NCBI RefSeq assembly: GCF_902833085.1
Contig: NZ_CADFEB010000010.1
Span: forward strand, 248,001-312,000
Direction: 5' to 3'
Source: Burkholderia ubonensis
GTDB lineage: Bacteria; Pseudomonadota; Gammaproteobacteria; Burkholderiales; Burkholderiaceae
Length of the DNA stretch: 64,000 nt
Below the pieces are notes generated by a model. The model was given only the letters and a program-made list of their open reading frames with translations, was not told the origin of the DNA and ran no database searches. Shown here piece by piece: positions 31,571-38,371 of this stretch (positions are counted from its first letter, which is position 1; each line of letters starts with the position of its first letter). The translations under genes and the position numbers were made by a program.

Positions 31571-34359
31571 GCGCGGCCTCCGTGCATCGCGTCGGACGCC
31601 AGGTCTTCGCGCACGGACACGTGCAGGCCGAACGCGGCCAGGCGCTCGAGCGACACCGGCGTCAGGTACGGCACGCGGCGCATGTAGATGCGGCGCTCGA
31701 CCTCCTTCTCGCCGACCACGACGCCGGCGTGCTTGAGCTGCGCCTTGAACACGCGGTCGGACTTCACCGGCAGGCCGTTCCACTTGTCGCGCAGCGCGCT
31801 CGTGTGAGCGAGGTGATCCATCACGTGCCCGGTGCGCAGCAGCAGGCAGAACTCGCCGTCGACGGTGTCGAACGTGTACGGATGCTTGTAGTTGCCGCCG
31901 TCGATCTCCGACAGCACGGTTTCCATGATCCAGACCCACGGCTCGCGATCGGCGCTCGTCTCGGCGACGTGGCCGTTCATCTCGGCGATCAGGTCGCGCG
32001 GGAAGTCGCCCTCGCTCGGGTCCATGCCGGCGAACTCGCACAGGTAGCGCCACGCCAGCGCGACGGCCGCGTAGTTGCCCGCCATGCGCCGCGCGCCGTC
32101 GTCCTCGCCGCTCGCGCGGCAGCTGGCGAGCGCCCGGTCGCGCAGCGCCGCGTACTGGTCGAGCGCGGCGCGCTTGTCCAGGCCGGCGAGGAATTCGAGC
32201 CATTGCCGGACCGGGAAGCGCGGCAGGTCGTCGGGCAAGAGCGGCCCGCGCTTGCCGGTCAGCGTCGTGCGCACCAGCTTGCCGAGCAGGCTGCGCACCG
32301 GCACGTCTTCGCCGGCCAGCATCACCGGCGCGCACAGCAGGTATTCGGTCATGTCGGTGCCGCGCCGCGTCACCGTGTACTGGTAGTTCTCCTGCAGCAG
32401 CCCGACCGCCTTGTCGATCACGTCCTGCCTGCGCGCGGACAGTTCTTCCCATCCGACCGGATGGCTCGTGTGGCTGATGCTGGTGAGCAGACGGAACTCG
32501 GTCTGCAGCGACTGCCCGGAGAACATCGTGAACGCGAGCGAGCGTTCAAGCCGCTTGATGAGCGTCGACTTGCCCGCGCCCTTGTTCGCCTGGATCGTGA
32601 GGTGCGGCCAGAAGCCGAGCAGCGCCTTCAGGTGGCCGCCGAGCGCCCAGACGAGCGGGATCGTCGCGGCGTTCTGCCGGAACGTCGTCTGGTACGCGGC
32701 GATCACGCGGCGCGCGTCGCTGGCCGGGCCGCTCGGGAACGTCAGGTTGTGATACGGGCACTGCTTGTCCGCTTCGGTGAAGTAGCAGTCCGGGCCTTCG
32801 TTGACGATCAGCCGGCCGTCGCGCCACGCGAGCCCGACGAAGTTCGCCGCCTGGCGCGCGCCGAGATCCGCGCCGCGCTCGAGGATGTTCACCATCCGCT
32901 TGAACGGCGCCGGCGCCCAGATCGGGCCGAACTTGCCCCATTGGTCGACGTTGTGCAGCTGGTCGTCGAGCATCACGCGGCGGATCAGCTGCGCGCCGTG
33001 GCGCGGCGCCTGCACCGACACGGCGAAGTAGACGGTCGGCGCCTGGTCGGCGTCGCCCGTCATCGTCGACGTCGCGCTCGCGACCGACACGCGGCTGATG
33101 CCGGCGATCCGAAAGCCGCACAGATCCGTCATGACCGGTGTTTCGACGCCCGATTCCTCGTTGCGGTCCATCTTCGTGATGTAGCTGGTGAAGTCCGGCC
33201 GCACGCGGAAGCGCCAGTACTGTGCGAAGTCGTGCGGCGGCAGGAAGATGCGCGGCCGGCCGCGGCGCGTCGCGTCGCCGGGCAGGCCCGCGATCAGCCA
33301 CGGCTCGAACTGCTCGAGCGCGCGCGTCAGCTCGGCCGGGCCGCGCAGTTGCAGGAAGTCGTTCACGTCGTTGATCGGCTGCTGCGCCGTCGCGCCGTCC
33401 GCGAGATCGGCGAGCCAGCCGGCCTGGTCGACCAGCACCGCGCTGACGTTCAGCGCGGTGAGCCGTTCGTGCAGCGCCCACGCGGCTTCCGGGCCGGGGC
33501 GATGGCCGGCGCGCGGGTGGCCGTCCGCGAACGGCGCGTCGTTGTCGAGGCAGATCACGACGTGCTTGCCGCGCAGGAACGCGAAATCGATGCGCTCGAC
33601 GTTCGCGAGGCCGCGCAGCGCGAGCGCGGCGGTGCCGGGCAGCGCGCAGGTGTCGACCGACAGCGCGTTGATCGCGCTTTCGACGATGATCACGCGCTTC
33701 GCGTGGTCGAGCCGGCGCGCGTCGGCGGTCCAGCCGTAGCCGGCCTTGTCGCCCTGGGTCTGCGTCTTGACGCCGCCGTTGAGCGCGGGGTCGACGTAGC
33801 GCATGTCGACCGCGACGACGCGCGCGTCGCCCGGCGCACGCACCACGAACGCGGCGGCCGGGCCGCCGTGGCCGACGTCGCCGGCGGCGACCTTCGGGCT
33901 CGTCCACGTGTTGAAGCCGAGCGTGCGCGCGGCGATCGCCGCGTCGATCGCAGGGGCGGAAATGCCGCGGCCGCCGAGGTATTCACGCACGCGGCCGCGC
34001 TCGGCGACGCAGCGATCGGCGATGTACTCGACGGTCGATTTCTCGCGGCGCTCCGCCGGCGCCGGGCGCTCGGGCGGGAGGCCGTAGGCGTCGTGGAGGT
34101 AGCGCACGGCGTCGGCGACGGTGCCGCCGCGCGCATGGATCACGAGGTCGATGCACGAGCCGCCGGCGTCGGCGCTGTGGTCGCGCCAGCCGGTGCCGTG
34201 CTTCGGGTGGTTCACGTAGATCGACAGGGACGGGCTGCGGTCCTCGTGCCGCGGCGAGTGGTAGAGCGCCCGCTCGCCGCCGCGGCCGCGCTTCAGGCCG
34301 AGGCGGCCGGCGAGGTCGTGCAGGTCGATGTGCCGTTTCAGTTGGTCGATCGAAGCCAT
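31567..34359 (-). CDS. Phage primase-helicase (TOPRIM plus Walker ATPase)
   Basis: 930 residues. The N-terminal ~110 resemble a CHC2-type primase zinc region (YHSPRHEDRSPSLSIYV) but without the zinc cysteines. The TOPRIM core follows at about 215-275 (RVIIVESAINALSVDT, then HVVICLDNDAPF). A DUF927-like ATPase has Walker A in IQANKGAGKSTLIKRL near residue 595. Such proteins start replication of P2/P4-like elements. No separate P2 gene A nuclease is found, so this is the only visible replication gene. Confidence 0.85.
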   Translation of the reverse strand: MASIDQLKRHIDLHDLAGRLGLKRGRGGERALYHSPRHEDRSPSLSIYVNHPKHGTGWRDHSADAGGSCIDLVIHARGGTVADAVRYLHDAYGLPPERPAPAERREKSTVEYIADRCVAERGRVREYLGGRGISAPAIDAAIAARTLGFNTWTSPKVAAGDVGHGGPAAAFVVRAPGDARVVAVDMRYVDPALNGGVKTQTQGDKAGYGWTADARRLDHAKRVIIVESAINALSVDTCALPGTAALALRGLANVERIDFAFLRGKHVVICLDNDAPFADGHPRAGHRPGPEAAWALHERLTALNVSAVLVDQAGWLADLADGATAQQPINDVNDFLQLRGPAELTRALEQFEPWLIAGLPGDATRRGRPRIFLPPHDFAQYWRFRVRPDFTSYITKMDRNEESGVETPVMTDLCGFRIAGISRVSVASATSTMTGDADQAPTVYFAVSVQAPRHGAQLIRRVMLDDQLHNVDQWGKFGPIWAPAPFKRMVNILERGADLGARQAANFVGLAWRDGRLIVNEGPDCYFTEADKQCPYHNLTFPSGPASDARRVIAAYQTTFRQNAATIPLVWALGGHLKALLGFWPHLTIQANKGAGKSTLIKRLERSLAFTMFSGQSLQTEFRLLTSISHTSHPVGWEELSARRQDVIDKAVGLLQENYQYTVTRRGTDMTEYLLCAPVMLAGEDVPVRSLLGKLVRTTLTGKRGPLLPDDLPRFPVRQWLEFLAGLDKRAALDQYAALRDRALASCRASGEDDGARRMAGNYAAVALAWRYLCEFAGMDPSEGDFPRDLIAEMNGHVAETSADREPWVWIMETVLSEIDGGNYKHPYTFDTVDGEFCLLLRTGHVMDHLAHTSALRDKWNGLPVKSDRVFKAQLKHAGVVVGEKEVERRIYMRRVPYLTPVSLERLAAFGLHVSVREDLASDAMHGGRA

Positions 34360-34362
34360 CGT

Positions 34363-34626
34363 TTATTGCTGCTGGTCAGGTTGCTGCCGGAGGTGTTGCG
34401 CCGGATTGCCGGTCGTGGCGGGCGACGCGACGAGCGCGCGCAGCGCGGCGGCGGATTGCGGGAAGCCGAGCGCGAGGCGATCGCCGAGGGCCGCGATGAA
34501 GCAGGCGAGCGCGTGTTGCCGCGCGGCGCTGTCCGGCGGGTTGTCGAAGCGCTGCGCGTCGGCGGCCGCCGCGATCGCGGCCCGGAGCGCGGCGTCGTGC
34601 GGCGCGGGTTCGAGGAAGCGGTTCAT
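34363..34626 (-). CDS. Small phage protein, unknown
   Basis: 87 residues, Ala-rich and helical (NPPDSAARQHALACFIAALG). GGGGAGG precedes the ATG at 34626. Its start overlaps the stop of a 43-residue gene upstream (ATGA), and the primase starts three bases after its stop, so it belongs to one tightly packed early operon. No function recognised. Confidence 0.7.
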   Translation of the reverse strand: MNRFLEPAPHDAALRAAIAAAADAQRFDNPPDSAARQHALACFIAALGDRLALGFPQSAAALRALVASPATTGNPAQHLRQQPDQQQ

Positions 34627-34754
34627 GCGCGCGCCTCCCCGGCGAACGTGCGGGCGGGGTGCGCCGCGCGGCGGCAAATCGCGTGGCCGGCAAGCCGCCG
34701 GGCGGCGCGGCAGGGAACGGGCGATGCAAGGGTCGATGCAAGGGGCGGGATCAT
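34623..34754 (-). CDS. Very small phage protein, unknown (43 aa)
   Basis: A short frame from ATG 34754 to TGA 34623 gives a basic peptide with PCRAARRLAGHAICRRAAHP and two to three cysteines. AAGGA lies six bases before the ATG and the stop overlaps the next gene by four bases. Both points favour real translation. It leads the operon behind the ogr terminator. Function unknown. Confidence 0.6.
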   Translation of the reverse strand: MIPPLASTLASPVPCRAARRLAGHAICRRAAHPARTFAGEARA

Positions 34755-34771
34755 GACGTGTCCTTTTCGAC

Positions 34772-34817
34772 GGCAAAAAGAAGCCCCTCGCGCCGTTCAG
34801 GCGCGATGCGAGGGGGC
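34772..34817 (-). terminator. Terminator after ogr-type gene
   Basis: On the minus strand the stem GCCCCCTCGC/GCGAGGGGC, with an inner GCGCC/GGCGC pairing, is followed by TTCTTTTTGCC. It lies just after the Ogr-type gene and before the small gene at 34754, and separates two early units. Confidence 0.7.
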
Positions 34818-34841
34818 AAGCAGGGGGCGGGAGTTAGGGCG

Positions 34842-35090
34842 TCAGACGGGCAGCTCGAGCTGCGCCGCGAGGCGTTCGCGCACGTGCGGCGAGAGCGGCA
34901 GCTGCAGCGACAGGTTCGGGATCGCGGACGGCGACAGCGTGCGCGCGAACTCCATGTTCACGACGTACGTGTGGCCGCACTCGGGGTTCGTGCACTGGAA
35001 GGTGATTTCGCGGAAGGTCAGCGACATTTCGCGGCTGCTGCGCGCGGTGGCGCGCGTGCGGCAGTGCGGGCAGCGGTTCAGGATTCGCAT
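34842..35090 (-). CDS. ogr: Ogr/Delta-type zinc-finger late activator
   Basis: 82 residues with the four-cysteine zinc site of the P2 Ogr/P4 Delta family: CPHC near the N-terminus and CTNPECGHTYV around residue 35. Ogr recruits RNA polymerase to P2 late promoters, so it should switch on the tail and lysis operons here. The ATG at 35090 is used; an upstream in-frame ATG at 35123 adds 11 residues unlike the family. Its retention suggests that the tail genes are still regulated in the phage way. Confidence 0.88.
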   Translation of the reverse strand: MRILNRCPHCRTRATARSSREMSLTFREITFQCTNPECGHTYVVNMEFARTLSPSAIPNLSLQLPLSPHVRERLAAQLELPV

Positions 35091-35214
35091 GTGGTCTTGC
35101 TCCGTGCGGCCGGCGCGATGCAACGTTGGCCGATTGGCGAGTGGGCGTGTGCGCGCACGTGGTCCAGAATCGACACGTCGCGGGCGGGATCGAGGGGCAT
35201 GAACGCGCGTCGGT

Positions 35215-35430
35215 TCAATGGCGCGCGGTGCGGGAGCGGGGCGCGGCGATCGCCCGAAGATGGCTCGCGCCGATGCGGATCAGCTCGCGCGCCATGCTGG
35301 AAATCGAGCGGTTGCGCTGCGCGGCGAGCTGCTCGAGCTCGCCGCGTTCGGTCGGCGTCAGCCCGACGTAGACGGGCTTGTTCGACATCGTGCCGCGCGG
35401 CGAACGGCGTGGGCCTTTGGAGGTGGTCAT
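35215..35430 (-). CDS. Ribbon-helix-helix (Arc/CopG-like) phage regulator
   Basis: 71 residues from 35430, or 57 from the inner ATG at 35388. The sequence KPVYVGLTPTERGELEQLA then NRSISSMARELIRIGA shows a strand followed by two helices, the pattern of ribbon-helix-helix DNA-binding proteins. It diverges from the CI-like repressor and is first of the early operon, the position of Cox/Apl-type regulators in P2-like phages. Confidence 0.72.
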   Translation of the reverse strand: MTTSKGPRRSPRGTMSNKPVYVGLTPTERGELEQLAAQRNRSISSMARELIRIGASHLRAIAAPRSRTARH

Positions 35431-35474
35431 GGTCGGTATACTTTGTTGAGATAGTCTTGCGTTACGGTGAGGCT

Positions 35475-35503
35475 AGTCTAATGAGCAAAAAACGACGCGT
35501 CAA
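35475..35503 (-). promoter_or_regulatory. Candidate early promoter in repressor control region
   Basis: On the minus strand TTGACG and TAGACT are separated by 17 bases, a good sigma-70 match. It would drive the ribbon-helix-helix gene and early operon. It overlaps the region that the divergent CI-like repressor should bind. The 90-bp interval is clearly AT-richer than its neighbours. Confidence 0.6.
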
Positions 35504-35520
35504 TTGTTAATGGGTAATTT

Positions 35521-36012
35521 ATGACACAAATCGGGAGTCGCTTGCGAGACGAGCGCTTGCGGATCGGACTCAGCCAGGATGAGTTTGCGACCGTGGGCGG
35601 CGTCGCGAGACGCTCGCAGTCCGCGTACGAGTCGGACGAACGCTCTCCCGACGCGGCCTATCTGCTGGCCGTTCGCGAGATCGGCGTCGACATCGGCTAC
35701 GTGCTGACCGGCGAGCGGCTCGCCGTCGATGGAGCGGCGGCGGAGCAGGGCGAGCGCGATGCCGACGAGGCGGAAGTGCTCGCGATGTACCGGCAGCTCA
35801 ACGAAGCCGGCAAGGCGTCGCTGCATGCGTTCCTCGCCAGCTGCATCAACACGGGCGCGATGCTGCAGACGGCGACGCCGCGGCGCGCGAAGCGCCTGCC
35901 GGAGAATCGCCGCGCGGCGCTCGACCAGCGCACGGCCGAAAACGTCGATCGCGCGATGGCCGAGCTCGAGCGGCTGAAGGCCGAGCGCGCGGCGAAGGAA
36001 CCGAAGAAGTAG
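35521..36012 (+). CDS. CI-like XRE-family phage repressor
   Basis: 163 residues. The N-terminal helix-turn-helix (RLRDERLRIGLSQDEFATVG, SQSAYESDERSPDAAYL) is of the Cro/CI type, followed by DIGYVLTGER, a pattern common in P2-like repressors of Burkholderia and Pseudomonas elements. The C-terminal ~80 residues are helical and lack an obvious self-cleavage protease site, so LexA-like autocleavage is unlikely. It faces the early operon and probably keeps the element silent. Confidence 0.85.
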   Translation: MTQIGSRLRDERLRIGLSQDEFATVGGVARRSQSAYESDERSPDAAYLLAVREIGVDIGYVLTGERLAVDGAAAEQGERDADEAEVLAMYRQLNEAGKASLHAFLASCINTGAMLQTATPRRAKRLPENRRAALDQRTAENVDRAMAELERLKAERAAKEPKK

Positions 36013-36382
36013 GTCGCGGCGCCGCGCGCCGGCCTTTTTGCATCCGGCTGCCGCAAGTGGCGGCCGGGACGGCGCCGGCGTTTCCGCTTCGCCGTCGTTC
36101 CGCCATCCCGCCATCCGGCGAAATCCCGCCTTCCGTTCGCTTGAAGTGCCCGCCGCCGGCGGCCCGGGCGCATGCTGCCGCGCGCGGGCACGCGCCAGGC
36201 CGTGGCGTTCGGACGTTTCGCAAACGCATCGGATAAAATCCGAACAATCACTGTATATCCATACAGTATTGGTTTAGCATTCTGAAAGCCGGCGAGGCTG
36301 GCGATGGTGGGAATTCCGAGGCTACCCCCGTCGCGTCAGGCGGCCCCGCCGGTTGATGACTGTGTTTGTGGAGACCGGAATA
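36013..36382. other. Intergenic region between repressor and SOS-linked gene
   Basis: 370 bp without a supported gene. Its right half falls in GC content and contains the LexA-type site listed separately. The likely promoter of the gene at 36383 lies here. Confidence 0.6.
36251..36266. promoter_or_regulatory. LexA (SOS) box
   Basis: CTGTATATCCATACAG matches the CTGT-N8-ACAG LexA consensus exactly, with the preferred TATAT-ATA centre. It lies 117 bp before the ATG at 36383. Its position inside the element fits DNA-damage induction. Confidence 0.8.
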
Positions 36383-36679
36383 ATGAACAGCAACAGTGAG
36401 CACAACACCGGCACGATTGGCGCGTCGATGCCGGCTGATCATCACGCGGACACGCGCGGGTCGTCGATGTTCACCCCGCGAATCCGTACGGACCTGACCG
36501 ACGATGAGCGGGCTGACGCGCACGCGGCGATCGACACCGCGATGCAGTCGGTCGGCCAGGTGCTCGAGGCCGCGCTGCAGGCGATGGCGAACTTGCGCGA
36601 TGCGCGCGCGACGTTGACGCAATGCGTCGACGGGCGGGACGCGCGCCTGAATCTCGGCGGGCAGCAGACCTCCCGCTGA
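36383..36679 (+). CDS. Small protein behind a LexA box, unknown
   Basis: 98 residues, acidic and helical in its middle (DDERADAHAAIDTAMQSVGQ, VLEAALQAMANLRDARATLT), with a disordered Asn/Gly/His-rich start. GGAGACCGG precedes the ATG at 36383. It is alone on the plus strand between the repressor and late gene D, behind a LexA box and before strong hairpins. In phage 186 a LexA-controlled gene (tum) inactivates the repressor; this gene has the regulation and position to do the same, but no sequence likeness was recognised. Confidence 0.65.
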   Translation: MNSNSEHNTGTIGASMPADHHADTRGSSMFTPRIRTDLTDDERADAHAAIDTAMQSVGQVLEAALQAMANLRDARATLTQCVDGRDARLNLGGQQTSR

Positions 36680-36688
36680 GCCGCGGTC

Positions 36689-36762
36689 ATGCCTGACGCC
36701 GTCGCGACCGGTCGCGCGACGGCGCCAGGCATCGCCACGCAGGCCGGCTTTCCGTCCGGCCT
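36689..36762. terminator. Two hairpins between the SOS-linked gene and gene D
   Basis: The first hairpin (36689-36732) pairs ATGCCTG-A-CGCCGTCGCG with CGCGACGGCG-C-CAGGCAT. The second (36741-36762) pairs AGGCCGG with CCGGCCT and is followed by a pyrimidine run. Together they should stop transcripts from both converging genes. Confidence 0.7.
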
Positions 36763-36810
36763 CTCCTTCCTTTCCTTCCGCCCGATCCGGGCCGCGCATC
36801 CGGCGCCGCG

Positions 36811-37890
36811 CTAGTGCTTGCCGGACGCCGCGCCGCCTTGCTTCTTCTTCGAATCCTTGCGCACCTCGAGCTCCAGCTCCGTCGTGAAGCCTTCGCTGCC
36901 GATCTTGTGCGTCGCCTTCTTCACGAGCCACGGCGTGTCGTCGATTTCCGGCTTGAAGCCCGACACGGTGACGGGCATCTCGGGAAACAGCTCGGGCCGG
37001 CCGAGCGCGAGCGTGTAGTTCAGCGTCGCCTGCTGGCGCTGGATGCGTGCGTATTCGGCCTGCGCCGCCGCGCGCGCTTCCGCTTCGGTCGCATAGTCCT
37101 GCGGCAGCACCTTCGTGTTCTTGCCCTTCTCGTCGCCGACCACTACCGACTTGCGCTGCGCCTTGCCGTTCGAATGGTAGTGCGCGCGCACGGCCGCGTA
37201 GCTGTCGCGCTGCATGATCTGGTAGTGATGCTGGTCGCCGCTCGCGCGCGTGAGCGGCAGCACGTCGAGCGGCTTGCCGCTCGCCGTCTTGCCGCCGCCG
37301 ATCGGCAGGAACAGCAGATGGCGGGTCTTCACGGTCATCACGGCGTCGTAGCGCTTCGCGACGCGCGTCAGGAACGACATGTCGGATTCGTGCGTCTGGT
37401 CGATGTGGTCGATCAGGATCTGCGCGAGCGTCGCGTCGACCGTCGGCTTCAGCCCGTGGCGCGCGGCGATGGCCTGCACGATCGCGCCGATCGTCTGCCG
37501 GTGCCAGCTCTTTTCCCGGCGTTCGTGCATGCGGTTCGTCATCGACGCCGAGCGCGCCTTGATCGTGATGATGTCCGGCGCGCCGCTGTGCTCGACCTGG
37601 TCGACGGTGAACGTGCCCTTGTCGACGAGCGGCTCGCCGACCCAGCCGATCGACACCGCGATGTTCGCGCCGCGCAGCGGAATCGCGAACGTGTTCTGCG
37701 TGTCGTCGATCACCAGGTCGAGCATGTCGGCCTCGTCCGCGCGCGATTCCGCCAGCGACAGGCTGACGAGGTTCGGCGCGATCAGGCGCGACAGGTCGCG
37801 GCCGTCGAGCGTGATCCGGTAGTCGGCCTGCGGCTGCGTGCGTCCGGTGCGGGTCGGCCGTTCGCCCGGCTTGCAATCGAACGTGCTCAT
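36811..37890 (-). CDS. D: Phage late control protein D (tail hub)
   Basis: 359 residues of the GpD family, structurally like the T4 gp27 hub. The N-terminal half reads DYRITLDGRDLSRLIAPNLV and the middle IGAIVQAIAARHGLKPTVDA. It sits under the spike and joins the baseplate to the tail tube. It is last of the T-U-D group; its start overlaps the U stop by four bases. Confidence 0.94.
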   Translation of the reverse strand: MSTFDCKPGERPTRTGRTQPQADYRITLDGRDLSRLIAPNLVSLSLAESRADEADMLDLVIDDTQNTFAIPLRGANIAVSIGWVGEPLVDKGTFTVDQVEHSGAPDIITIKARSASMTNRMHERREKSWHRQTIGAIVQAIAARHGLKPTVDATLAQILIDHIDQTHESDMSFLTRVAKRYDAVMTVKTRHLLFLPIGGGKTASGKPLDVLPLTRASGDQHHYQIMQRDSYAAVRAHYHSNGKAQRKSVVVGDEKGKNTKVLPQDYATEAEARAAAQAEYARIQRQQATLNYTLALGRPELFPEMPVTVSGFKPEIDDTPWLVKKATHKIGSEGFTTELELEVRKDSKKKQGGAASGKH

Positions 37891-38342
37891 CGTTGGGCTG
37901 CTCCGTTGTCTTCGTTGGCCGGCGCGCCGTCGTCTTCCGTCGGCCGTGCTTCGGCCAGCACGCCGTCGTCGACGCGCTTGAGCGTCAGCGTGAAGTCGAT
38001 CTTGCGCGGCACGCCTTCCTTCGTGTGATACGTGCCCGTCACGTTCAGGCTGTCGATGATGTACGCGCCGTAGACGTAGCCGTTGCCGTCGACGAGCACG
38101 TACGCGTCGCCGACGTCGCCCATCCGCGCGAGCGTCTCGATCGACGCGATCTCGCCGATGCCGTTCTCGGGCGCGACCGTGCCGCTGAGGGTGATCGTGT
38201 CGTCGCCGGCGCCGGTGAACTGGCTCGCGTCGCGCACGCCGATGCGCGCGGTGGCGCGGTGCTTCCAGTTGCGCTGGCGCTGGAGCTCCCGGTAAGGCGT
38301 GGTCGCCAGGCTGAAAACGAACTGGTCGAGCGACATCATCAT
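37887..38342 (-). CDS. U: Phage tail protein U (tail terminator)
   Basis: 151 residues of the GpU family (LDQFVFSLATTPYRELQRQR, then TITLSGTVAPENG). It caps the tail tube and sheath end in contractile phages, the point where a head would attach. The first of three consecutive ATG codons (38342) is best spaced from AGGAA. It is coupled to D by overlapping stop and start. Confidence 0.93.
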   Translation of the reverse strand: MMMSLDQFVFSLATTPYRELQRQRNWKHRATARIGVRDASQFTGAGDDTITLSGTVAPENGIGEIASIETLARMGDVGDAYVLVDGNGYVYGAYIIDSLNVTGTYHTKEGVPRKIDFTLTLKRVDDGVLAEARPTEDDGAPANEDNGAAQR

Positions 38343-38371
38343 GGCGGGTTTCCTTTCGTTGAAGCGGACAA

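Noticed and set aside
31582..35202. Plus-strand frame of about 1200 codons opposite the primase
   Set aside because: Shadow of the primase gene; no family blocks and it crosses several real genes.
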